18,496 nt of DNA from Candidatus Woesearchaeota archaeon. GTDB taxonomy: Archaea; Nanobdellota; Nanobdellia; Woesearchaeales; J091. Made by a program: the position numbers and the translations under genes. The DNA lies in contig RFJB01000043.1 in the NCBI GenBank assembly GCA_003695045.1, forward strand, positions 1 through 18,496, given 5' to 3'. This document shows positions 6,449 through 13,575 of this stretch, piece after piece (the first letter of the stretch is position 1; the number at the start of each line of letters is the position of its first letter). The notes under the pieces were generated by a model. That model did no database searches. It saw only the letters and a program-made list of their open reading frames with translations, and was not told where the DNA came from.

Positions 6449-9335
6449 CTTCCCGTGCGGTTTGGCTTTCTTCTGCCAGTCCTCTGTTCAGATATTTCTC
6501 CCAGTCAACTTTGTATGCGTAAAGGTCTCCTCCTGTAACCTGTTTTCTGTGGGAGAGCGGAGTGAAGTATTTGAGCCCTTTGCCTTCAAAGAAAAACATG
6601 CGCGTAAACATTGACTTGGCAAGCTTAGGATGCATAAATATCGAGTATGTTCTTCCTTCCTTGCTGAAGAGTGCTGCGCTGTACGGTATTATGGGCTTCT
6701 TGAATGTCTTTTCTCTGAATACTCCTTCCCCGTCCAGATAGACCAATGAAACGGGACTTCCGGTTCCCTGCTGCGTTGATACCTCTGCAGTTCCTTTCTC
6801 GGTATTGACTTTCAGGCCGTTATTGCATATTATCTCCTTGTCCTGTATGTTGCATCTTCCTATCGAGGATGCATAACTCGGCCAGGGGCTCACCCATTTG
6901 TCCGCATCAGTGGTGCTTATTTCATAATAGTACTGTTCTGCCGTGCTGTCGTCAAGGCCGTACTTCTCTTTCAGAATTTTTATTCCTTCTGCAATGCTCT
7001 CATCGTGAACATCATGCCACATTGCTCCTCTTGTGAAGTTCCATATCCCGAAATGCGCCCACACGCCGCTTTTTCCTATCATGTCGTCGCTGGCGATGTA
7101 ATATTGGGGCAACATGTCTGTGCAGTGCGTCAGGTTCAGAACTTTTTCTGCCTGTTCTTCAGTCATTCCGCTTTCAATGTAGCCAATTTTTGCTTCCTCT
7201 CTGCTCTTCTTGAGATTGTCTATTATTGTGTTGTATGCCTTCAACTGGTCGCCAAGGTATTTTTCTGCAAGGTTGGGTCCTGTATCCTGGCCGCAGTTGA
7301 GCATTCTTAAGATGGCTACTGCCTCTTCTTCGTCGTTCTCCAGGAGCGTTTTTCCGACCCAGTGTATTCTTCTTCCCTGGTTTCCGCCGTCAAAAGTCAC
7401 TCTTCTTTCCGCTATCGCTGTGAACCAGTGCCCGAAATCCCACCATGAAGTTATTATCCCGTCTGTGTCGTCTTTTTTTATGTCTTGAAGAAGATTGTAC
7501 CATCCGTCGTTCATTGAGGGGATTTCTGTCTTTGCAGTGTTGTATGCGCCTCTGATTGGATTGACTAGCAGGAACAGTATGAGTGCGCCCATCACAATCT
7601 TCCCGATGCTCTTTTTGAGTTCCAGCGACTTTTCCATCTGGTTTGCTGCTGCGTTGTACATGACTCCCAGGCCGCTTCCAAGGGCAACAGAAAGACCCGG
7701 AACTATGAGTGCCGAGAATCTTATGCCTCTCATTGCAGCATAGAATGTTGCTGCAAACCACACTGCGAGAATGAGCATGTACTTCGCTTCTGTCTTGACA
7801 TTTTCACGGCTCTCTAAAACAAGCACTGCAAACGCAGGCAGCACAGTGAAAGCCAGCAGGAGCATCCAGTGAAGATGGTTTCTCATCCACATAACCAGAA
7901 GAATCCATGCTGCGCTGGCCAGCCCGTACTTGAACACTTTTCCGTGTTCTTTTCCTCTTGCGAAGATTACGACAGCAAGCGATGTTGCTGTAAGCAGGTA
8001 AAAGAGATTCCCGCCCATCTGTTTCATTACCTTGTCTGCGGATGCAAGATTTAACTCTGCCACTGTCGTCAGAACATTGGGCCAGATGTCCTTTACCGCA
8101 ACGGCTTTGTACTGGGTAAAACCAAGGGGTTGTGTTATGAAATGAACCAGATACTGAAGTGAGTATGCGAATGTGTTGCCGCTGTACATTGTTCGGAAAA
8201 GCAGTATGAATATGTTGGTTGCTGCTATGAAAACACCTGTTGCTACGGTTATGCTTTTGAGTGTGCTTCCTTTTTTGAATTCATCTTTTAGTTTCTTCCA
8301 GCTTCTCTTGTTTATAGTAAGTATTATGAGATATCCTATTGCCGCGGCAAGTATGAAGTCATACACGTACCACCATCCGCCCCAGGCCAACTGATATATT
8401 CCCACAAAAAATGCGCTCACACCTGCAAGCAAAGCACTTTTTTTGACGTCCTTCCTGTCTATTGCTTCAACGAACAGCCACGTAATTAACAGCGGCAAAA
8501 ACAGGTTGTAAGAGTCGGTGTCTGAGAATCCCCCTGCTGTTCTCCCGAGCACTGCGGGGTGTATTGCAGTTATCACTGCTGCGACAAACCCGCCGAAGTC
8601 GCCGCCAATCTTTCTTGCGAGGAAAAATGCTGGTATTACTGCAAGTGTGCATACGATTATCGGGAAGTAGAACACGGAGCCCATTACGCTTATTCCCGGC
8701 TTGAATATTGAGATTACCTTGTGAAGCTTGGACATTACCCACGGGTGGAATGTCGGCGGCTGTGCTCTCATGAGCCGGCCGTTTCTGAGTGCGTCGTACA
8801 CCACTCCATCTACTACAACTTCTCCGGGGCGTCCGTACCTGACATAGTTGCGAGCGTGTCTGTAAAATAGGTATGGGTCTATGGCGAGAAGATATGTCTG
8901 TCCGCTCTCATCCTGAAACCTGCTTTTGAATTCCTTTGAGAGATCTTTTGCTTGTTGTTGTATTTCCTGCGCCTGCTGTTGTTTTACTTTGATGAACTCT
9001 GATTCTATCAGCGCGTTCTTGTTTGCGTCCGGCAGATTGGGGTATAACTGGTTTATTTGCTGGCTTATCTGGTTTTTGTAGTACGACTCTACATTTCTTT
9101 GCGCCCAGTCGTCTGTTATGGGAAGGTAGAGCGGCTGCGCCCTGAGGAAGATTGAGAGAAGCATCGGTATGGCGATAAGAATTATGAGCCGGTAGCTCGT
9201 TGCCCTGTTCCATGCCTTTGTGATTGTCTGCCATGCTTTTCCCGCGGTTTCTTTTATTGTTGTTGTTTTGTTCTCTTCTTTTGGTTCTTCTTTCTCGTGT
9301 TCAGTGTGAGAGTGTGTTTTCTTCTTTTTGGCCAT
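6432..9335 (-). CDS. aglB: Archaeal oligosaccharyltransferase AglB (STT3 family)
   Basis: This 967-residue catalytic oligosaccharyltransferase moves the lipid-linked glycan onto Asn of N-X-S/T sequons outside the membrane. A lysine-rich cytoplasmic N-terminus is followed by a first span near 48-64. The first catalytic acidic site is probably D153 (AIDPYLFYRHAR) and the second the DTD at 272-274 (GGFSDTDSYN). TVAE at 424-427 matches the TIxE loop motif. The soluble domain carries WWDFG at 631-635, a variant of WWDYG, and DMIGK at 751-755 in the place of the DK/MI sequon-recognition motif. About 70 Gln- and Lys-rich residues (75-145) sit in the first external loop before D153. This is the first gene of a six-gene operon, with GGGGGT 6 nt before its ATG. 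Function is certain at family level. Confidence 0.97.
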   Translation of the reverse strand: MAKKKKTHSHTEHEKEEPKEENKTTTIKETAGKAWQTITKAWNRATSYRLIILIAIPMLLSIFLRAQPLYLPITDDWAQRNVESYYKNQISQQINQLYPNLPDANKNALIESEFIKVKQQQAQEIQQQAKDLSKEFKSRFQDESGQTYLLAIDPYLFYRHARNYVRYGRPGEVVVDGVVYDALRNGRLMRAQPPTFHPWVMSKLHKVISIFKPGISVMGSVFYFPIIVCTLAVIPAFFLARKIGGDFGGFVAAVITAIHPAVLGRTAGGFSDTDSYNLFLPLLITWLFVEAIDRKDVKKSALLAGVSAFFVGIYQLAWGGWWYVYDFILAAAIGYLIILTINKRSWKKLKDEFKKGSTLKSITVATGVFIAATNIFILLFRTMYSGNTFAYSLQYLVHFITQPLGFTQYKAVAVKDIWPNVLTTVAELNLASADKVMKQMGGNLFYLLTATSLAVVIFARGKEHGKVFKYGLASAAWILLVMWMRNHLHWMLLLAFTVLPAFAVLVLESRENVKTEAKYMLILAVWFAATFYAAMRGIRFSALIVPGLSVALGSGLGVMYNAAANQMEKSLELKKSIGKIVMGALILFLLVNPIRGAYNTAKTEIPSMNDGWYNLLQDIKKDDTDGIITSWWDFGHWFTAIAERRVTFDGGNQGRRIHWVGKTLLENDEEEAVAILRMLNCGQDTGPNLAEKYLGDQLKAYNTIIDNLKKSREEAKIGYIESGMTEEQAEKVLNLTHCTDMLPQYYIASDDMIGKSGVWAHFGIWNFTRGAMWHDVHDESIAEGIKILKEKYGLDDSTAEQYYYEISTTDADKWVSPWPSYASSIGRCNIQDKEIICNNGLKVNTEKGTAEVSTQQGTGSPVSLVYLDGEGVFREKTFKKPIIPYSAALFSKEGRTYSIFMHPKLAKSMFTRMFFFEGKGLKYFTPLSHRKQVTGGDLYAYKVDWEKYLNRGLAEESQTAREDEQKE

Positions 9336-9423
9336 TAGAAAACCCCCTGGATTCGTTATGCTGTTTTGGGTTTTGGTTTGCGAGTTATTCTCTGGACCCC
9401 CTTCTCGGTTGGCGCATGCTCTT

Positions 9424-9435
9424 ATTTAAATATTT
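9424..9435 (-). promoter_or_regulatory. TATA box for the aglB operon
   Basis: Read on the minus strand this is AAATATTTAAAT, an A/T-only archaeal TATA-like element. Transcription would start about 25 nt downstream, near 9403, giving a leader of roughly 70 nt. The leader contains GGGGGT (complement of 9342-9347) with a 6-nt spacer before the aglB ATG at 9335. Confidence 0.6.
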
Positions 9436-9453
9436 GCCTGGCTCATTTATGAC

Positions 9454-9469
9454 ACCACTATCAAGTGGT
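9454..9469. promoter_or_regulatory. Perfect inverted repeat between divergent promoters (candidate operator)
   Basis: ACCACT-ATCA-AGTGGT is a 6-bp perfect inverted repeat with a 4-bp centre. It lies between the minus-strand TATA (9424-9435) and the plus-strand BRE/TATA (9477-9491). Position and symmetry suit a dimeric regulator acting on both divergent units, but no binding protein is known from this window. Confidence 0.4.
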
Positions 9470-9476
9470 TCATCTC

Positions 9477-9491
9477 AGAAAAGTTTATATA
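9477..9491 (+). promoter_or_regulatory. BRE/TATA promoter of the repeat-rich surface protein gene
   Basis: AGAAAAG followed by TTTATATA resembles a strong archaeal BRE plus TATA box. The expected start of transcription is near 9514, leaving a leader of about 58 nt before the ATG at 9572. Confidence 0.65.
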
Positions 9492-9540
9492 GGGGTTTCT
9501 TTTCTCCTGCTTCTCTGAATAATAGACTGAATCAGTTATG

Positions 9541-9557
9541 TTATAACAGAGTTATAA
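9541..9557 (+). promoter_or_regulatory. Leader inverted repeat just upstream of the ribosome binding site
   Basis: TTATAAC-AGA-GTTATAA is a perfect 7-bp inverted repeat with a 3-bp centre. It ends 2 nt before the GGGGGT Shine-Dalgarno element at 9560-9565. It could be a protein-binding site or a weak RNA hairpin modulating access to the ribosome binding site. The stem is A/T-rich, so the RNA structure would be marginal. Confidence 0.35.
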
Positions 9558-9571
9558 TAGGGGGTAGCCAA

Positions 9572-12070
9572 ATGCCAACGATGTCTAACCTGCAATCTTT
9601 TTTTGCCTCGGTCCGTTCATCTCTTAAAACTCTTCTTCTGTTTGTTTTTCTCTTTATTGGAGCTCTCTCGCTTCCGCCTTATGCCAGCGCCAATTCCTCT
9701 TATTACATAGATCTTCTTCCTACAAGGATTGCGCCCTCTTCCGGCACAATAAACCACTGGGAGATGGTTTATGTCTACGCTACCAATGTGGGAAACAAAT
9801 GCACGAATGAGCCGGTCGAAGTTTCTGTTGACATCTTTGACCCTGATGACAATTATGTTTCCACAGAATACATGACTATCACTCCATGGCTCCAGCCGGG
9901 AGACGAAAGAAGCAACTGGGTGCGCTTTTACATTAATAAGTCCGGCTTTTACCGTTTGCATGTCTTCGTAGATTACCCTGATGAGTACGCTGAGCGTGAT
10001 GAAGAGAACAACATTGCCGACTTCTACTTCGAGTCAATAAGCCCCGACCGGGACGGCGACGGCGTGGAAGACATCTATGATGCGTGTCCCAACGAACCGG
10101 GATATGACTGCAACGGTTGTTCAGACCCCTGTATGGGCTGTGCGGTAATGGTTTGTGATGAGGGTGCAGGGACTGTTCCTACCTGCCAGGCGGAAGATTC
10201 CCTCTGCGAAGACACAATATGCCCCTCAGACGGCTGCTACACCACATTCTGCGGTTTGGATGAGAAGGTTGTCTTCGATTCCCCGGCTGTTGAGAACACA
10301 TGTCACCTTACTGCTTACAACCGGGGGGAATGCACTCAGAATGAATGCACCTTCGAATGCGTCTATGATTCCGAATGTGATATTGACGACGATGACGACG
10401 GCGTCAGAGATTCTGATGACATCTGCCCTGACACGCCGAGCGGGGAAGCTGTTGATCAGAACGGTTGCTCATGCTCTCAGAAATCATGCAATGACGGCAA
10501 TGAATGCACCGACGACGGCTGCGACTGGTCTACCGGCTATTGCTGGTCGGTAATTGACAACACGAACGAATGCGGCTCTTTCAGGGACTGCCCTGAAGAC
10601 CACTGCGAAGGAGATTATCTCTACTCTTATTCACCTGACGGCCATGATTACTGTCTTGCAGGAGAATGCGTGGAGTATGCCTGCACAGAGTCAGTAACCT
10701 ACAGTCAGGACTGCGACTATGATGACGACGATGACGGCGACCCTGATGACACTGATTGTGCGCCTCAGGACCCGAACATCCACCACGGAGCTCCTGAAGT
10801 TTGCAACAATTTAGATGACAACTGTGACGGCGTCGTTGACAATATCACCCAATCATGCGGCATTTCCGATGTCGGAGCATGCTCTTTTGGTGTAGAAACC
10901 TGCCTTGAAGGTTCATGGTCTTCCTGCGAAGGCGCGGTCTACCCGTCTGAGGAACTATGCGACGGTATAGACAACGATTGTGACGGCGCTGCCGATGAGG
11001 ATTGCGACTGTGTTGTCGGCGACACGCGTCTCTGCCCTGTTCAGGCCGGTGTCTGTGAAGGTTCTTATGAAACATGCACCGAATCAGGGTGGTCTGGCTG
11101 CGATTATTCATCATTCAGCCCTTACTATGAATCATCAGAGTCCTCCTGTGATTCGCTGGACAACGATTGCGACGGGGTTGTTGACAACATAGTGAGAAAC
11201 TGCTCAGACAACTATCCGGGCATCTGCGGCGTCGGGACAGAGGTCTGCTCTGACGGCTCGTGGTCCGGTTGTCCTGCTCCGCAGGAAGAGACCTGCGATG
11301 GCCTTTATGATGAGGACTGTGATGGTGTTGTTGATGAGGACTGTGAATGTGTTGACGGAGACACACAGGCCTGCGGTTCAGATGTTGGCTTATGCGAGCA
11401 GGGGCTTATGACTTGCATCAACGGGTCGTGGTCTGATTGTGAAGGCGCTGTCTGGCCTGTTCCGGAGGTCTGCGACGGTCTCTATGATGAGGACTGTGAT
11501 GGCGTTGTTGATGAGGGCTGCGATTGTGTAGATGGTGAGACGCAGGTCTGCGGTTCCAATATCGGCGCATGCGAATTCGGCACTCGCACCTGTATAGGTG
11601 GCTCCTGGTCTGATTGCGAGGGAGGCACAGGCCCTGTTGAGGAGGTCTGCAACGGCGTTGATGACGACTGCGATATGCTTGTAGACGAGAATGCTTGCTT
11701 TGTTCCTTCCCGCGAAACTCTCAGAGTAACAGGTCTCCGACTCATGCCTGACGACTGGGTTTCTCCGCCTGATGACCTGTTTGTTCTCGTTTCTGTTGAG
11801 AACGCGGGCTCAAGGACTTTGAGGGACCTGAAGATAACTGTCTATGTTGACGATCTTGGATTAAGGGTCCGCTCGTCAAACTTTGATTTGAAACCTGGCA
11901 GGTCTGCTTCCAAAAGCATCCTGTTGTCAATTCCGGCATACGCTGAAGAAGGGGTTTACGACCTGCGGGTTTCCGTTTCCAATGATGCTGTGAAAAGGGT
12001 TAAATACAGGTCCTTTGTAATCTCCTCTTCTACCGCATATTGCTCGTCTCCATTGTGTGGCTGGTGGTAG
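9572..12070 (+). CDS. Secreted Cys-rich protein with TSP3/MopE-type calcium-binding repeats and CARDB-like domains
   Basis: This is an 832-residue exported protein. ATG 9572 is chosen because GGGGGT lies 6 nt upstream and the protein then begins with a Sec signal peptide (KTLLLFVFLFIGALS, cleavage near YASA). In order: a CARDB-like beta-sandwich (about 40-155); thrombospondin type 3-like acidic motifs near 159 (DRDGDGVEDIYDACP) and 270 (DDDDDGVRDSDDICP); a Cys-rich stretch; then from about 382 to 713 tandem MopE-like metal-binding modules with six DxDCDGxxDE-type loops alternating with CxxGxxTCxxGSWSxCEG motifs; and a C-terminal CARDB-like domain (714-820). No C-terminal membrane span is present, so it is probably secreted or held by other surface proteins. 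It has five N-X-S/T sequons. Many Cys suggest disulfides and the Asp loops suggest Ca2+ binding. Adhesion or surface scaffolding is an inference. Confidence 0.85.
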   Translation: MPTMSNLQSFFASVRSSLKTLLLFVFLFIGALSLPPYASANSSYYIDLLPTRIAPSSGTINHWEMVYVYATNVGNKCTNEPVEVSVDIFDPDDNYVSTEYMTITPWLQPGDERSNWVRFYINKSGFYRLHVFVDYPDEYAERDEENNIADFYFESISPDRDGDGVEDIYDACPNEPGYDCNGCSDPCMGCAVMVCDEGAGTVPTCQAEDSLCEDTICPSDGCYTTFCGLDEKVVFDSPAVENTCHLTAYNRGECTQNECTFECVYDSECDIDDDDDGVRDSDDICPDTPSGEAVDQNGCSCSQKSCNDGNECTDDGCDWSTGYCWSVIDNTNECGSFRDCPEDHCEGDYLYSYSPDGHDYCLAGECVEYACTESVTYSQDCDYDDDDDGDPDDTDCAPQDPNIHHGAPEVCNNLDDNCDGVVDNITQSCGISDVGACSFGVETCLEGSWSSCEGAVYPSEELCDGIDNDCDGAADEDCDCVVGDTRLCPVQAGVCEGSYETCTESGWSGCDYSSFSPYYESSESSCDSLDNDCDGVVDNIVRNCSDNYPGICGVGTEVCSDGSWSGCPAPQEETCDGLYDEDCDGVVDEDCECVDGDTQACGSDVGLCEQGLMTCINGSWSDCEGAVWPVPEVCDGLYDEDCDGVVDEGCDCVDGETQVCGSNIGACEFGTRTCIGGSWSDCEGGTGPVEEVCNGVDDDCDMLVDENACFVPSRETLRVTGLRLMPDDWVSPPDDLFVLVSVENAGSRTLRDLKITVYVDDLGLRVRSSNFDLKPGRSASKSILLSIPAYAEEGVYDLRVSVSNDAVKRVKYRSFVISSSTAYCSSPLCGWW
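11130..11690 (+). repeat. Tandem coding repeats of the MopE-like module
   Basis: Within the 9572-12070 gene, modules carrying a (D/E)DCDGVVDE loop plus a GSWSxCEG segment repeat head to tail. The last two full copies are nearly identical in nucleotide sequence: TATGATGAGGACTGTGATGG begins at 11306 and again at 11483, a period of 177 bp (59 codons). Earlier modules (from about 10800) are more diverged and vary in length. The left boundary is approximate. Confidence 0.75.
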
Positions 12071-12073
12071 AAT

Positions 12074-12092
12074 CATTGAGGAGTGGTCAATG
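12074..12092 (+). terminator. Weak hairpin after the repeat-rich protein gene
   Basis: CATTGA and TCAATG form a 6-bp inverted repeat with a 7-nt loop, starting 4 nt after the stop codon. No T-run follows, so a terminator role is only tentative; the next promoter lies 30 bp further on. Confidence 0.25.
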
Positions 12093-12121
12093 GCAGTATC
12101 TACTCTTATATACTCAATTAA

Positions 12122-12139
12122 CGAAAAACTTATATATAA
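12122..12139 (+). promoter_or_regulatory. BRE/TATA promoter of the S-layer-like gene
   Basis: CGAAAAAC followed by TTATATATAA is the cleanest archaeal core promoter in the window. Start of transcription is expected near 12160, with a leader of about 40 nt ending in GGGGGT (12187-12192) 8 nt before the ATG. The strength of both elements suggests high expression. Confidence 0.72.
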
Positions 12140-12200
12140 AGGACATGTAGTTAAAAGCCAAATACTCTTCGGATTAAAAATTGTAAGGGGGTAAGAAAAA

Positions 12201-13499
12201 ATGGTAAGTTCAGTTAGGAGCGTTATTTTGACCGCTTTGTTTTTGGTGGGTCTTCTGAGCATGGCAAGCATTGCTCTTGCAGTGCCGGTTACCATAGACC
12301 AGGTAAAGGTCAACGGCGACGTTGTCAGTCCCGGAGGGACTGAAGTAAGAAGCCTTGACAGAGACAACGAGTTTGATGTCAAAGTTTTTCTGACAGCGCT
12401 GGCAGATGCAGACAATGTCCAGGTAGAAGTTATGATGCGTGGCTATGACCACAATGACCTCATAGAGGACATAAGCGACGTCTTTGATCTGGAAGAAGGA
12501 GTTACCTACGTCAAGACGCTGCACATAACTCTTCCCAAACGAATGGAAGCTCAGGACCAGTACTGGCTGAGAGTTCTGGTGACTGACAGGAATTCCGACC
12601 TTGTTCAGGAGAACTACGTTATCTATGTCAATACTGACAGGCATGACGTTGAAATCAGGGATGTCATCTTCAGCCCTGAGAATGAAGTCAAGGCAGGAAG
12701 GGCGCTTCTCGCAACAGTCAGGATAAAGAATTACGGAAAGACAGACGAAGAGAACATAAAAGTCTCCGTCAGCATTCCGGACCTCGGAGTTTCCGCATCC
12801 GACTACATAGACGAGCTTGACGCCGGAGATTCAATATCTTCAGAGGAACTCTATCTGAGAATTCCCATGTGCGTCGAGACAGGCACTTATGACGTAAAGG
12901 TCGAAGCAGAGTATGACGACGGAGACGAGGTCACAACAAAGACAGAATCAATAAGAGTGGTTCAGGACGAAACCTGCGGCGCGAAGGAAGAAAAGCCGTC
13001 AGAGCAGACGGAAAAGACCTTTATCACAGCGCCCGGTTCGCAGGACGTTGTCAAGGGAACAACCGGAGCAGTTTATCCTGTGCTCATTACCAACGCAGGG
13101 TCCCAGGCGAAGACCTACGCTCTTTCAGTTAGCGGAGTTGAAAGCTGGGGTGCATACAGGATTGAGCCCTCTGCAGTCCTCGTTGTTCCTGCAGGAAAGA
13201 CAGAAACCGCTTACGTCTATGTCACTGCCAACGAGGATGCTCCGGAAGGCGAAGCAGCATTCTTCGTCGAGGTTTCTTCAGGAAGCGACAAGAAGATGCT
13301 TCCTCTGACAGCCAATGTTGTCAAGGGAGAAGAAACTGAAGCAGGAGCTTCCAGCTGGGACAAGGTCAAAAGAGGACTCGAGGTCGGTCTTGTTGTGCTG
13401 GTCGTCCTCCTTGTAATCCTCGGCCTCATCATCGGCTTCAACAAGCTGAAAGGCGATGAGGGTTCTGGAGAGGAAGACATGTCCCAGACCTACTATTAA
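12201..13499 (+). CDS. Putative S-layer-like surface protein, single-pass C-terminal anchor
   Basis: This 432-residue exported protein has a signal peptide (about 1-27, ending SIALA). Three beta-sandwich domains follow: residues about 28-147, 148-253 and 271-385. The second (DVEIRDVIFSP...) is CARDB-like; the third (ending in EAAFFVEVSS and LPLTANVV) resembles NEW3-type domains. One span lies at about 393-415 and a short acidic tail ends MSQTYY. The layout matches proteins annotated as putative S-layer proteins in small archaeal genomes. A strong BRE/TATA and GGGGGT leader suggest abundance, and a hairpin with a T-rich tail follows the gene. Notably it has no N-X-S/T sequon at all, although AglB is encoded nearby. 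Domain 2 is related to the C-terminal domain of the preceding gene's product. S-layer function is inferred. Confidence 0.82.
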   Translation: MVSSVRSVILTALFLVGLLSMASIALAVPVTIDQVKVNGDVVSPGGTEVRSLDRDNEFDVKVFLTALADADNVQVEVMMRGYDHNDLIEDISDVFDLEEGVTYVKTLHITLPKRMEAQDQYWLRVLVTDRNSDLVQENYVIYVNTDRHDVEIRDVIFSPENEVKAGRALLATVRIKNYGKTDEENIKVSVSIPDLGVSASDYIDELDAGDSISSEELYLRIPMCVETGTYDVKVEAEYDDGDEVTTKTESIRVVQDETCGAKEEKPSEQTEKTFITAPGSQDVVKGTTGAVYPVLITNAGSQAKTYALSVSGVESWGAYRIEPSAVLVVPAGKTETAYVYVTANEDAPEGEAAFFVEVSSGSDKKMLPLTANVVKGEETEAGASSWDKVKRGLEVGLVVLVVLLVILGLIIGFNKLKGDEGSGEEDMSQTYY

Positions 13500-13534
13500 T
13501 CAGGACTTGCTCCTGATTTCTTTTTTCGTTTTTG
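13498..13534 (+). terminator. Hairpin plus T-run after the S-layer-like gene
   Basis: AATCAGGA (13498-13505) and TCCTGATT (13511-13518) form a perfect 8-bp stem with a 5-nt loop, starting within the stop codon. A T-rich tail to 13534 (TTTCTTTTTTCGTTTTT) follows. This looks like an intrinsic terminator. It may reduce read-through into the next gene, for which no clear separate TATA box is visible. Confidence 0.62.
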
Positions 13535-13575
13535 TTGGCTTTTCAAATCTTTTTAAGAAACGTTGGGGGACCGAA

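Larger units (their letters stand above)
1449..9335 (-). other. Six-gene N-glycosylation operon
   Basis: The minus-strand order aglB, GT2, DUF2304, epimerase, GT4, asnB is packed with junctions of -17, +9, -4, -4 and +4 bp. No promoter-sized gap exists inside. The only obvious promoter is upstream of aglB. Composition (transferase, two glycosyltransferases, a sugar-nucleotide enzyme, an amidotransferase) fits one pathway for making and transferring a lipid-linked glycan; the convergent flippase supplies the translocation step. Single transcription is an inference from spacing. Confidence 0.82.

Noticed and set aside
9224..9571. In-frame 116-codon N-terminal extension of the repeat-rich protein gene.
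   Set aside because: It runs antisense into aglB and through both promoters, and the ATG at 9572 has a good Shine-Dalgarno element and a signal peptide.
10155..10553. Forward 132-codon frame inside the repeat-rich gene.
   Set aside because: It is an out-of-frame shadow of Asp/Cys-rich codons with no start signal.
10800..11700. Regularly spaced repeats considered as a CRISPR array.
   Set aside because: The repeats are coding, in frame, with long imperfect units and no conserved short repeat with unique spacers.
13456..13575. In-frame 40-codon extension of the AT-hook protein.
   Set aside because: It overlaps the 3' end of the S-layer-like gene and the terminator hairpin; ATG 13576 has GGGGGA upstream and starts a clean signal peptide.
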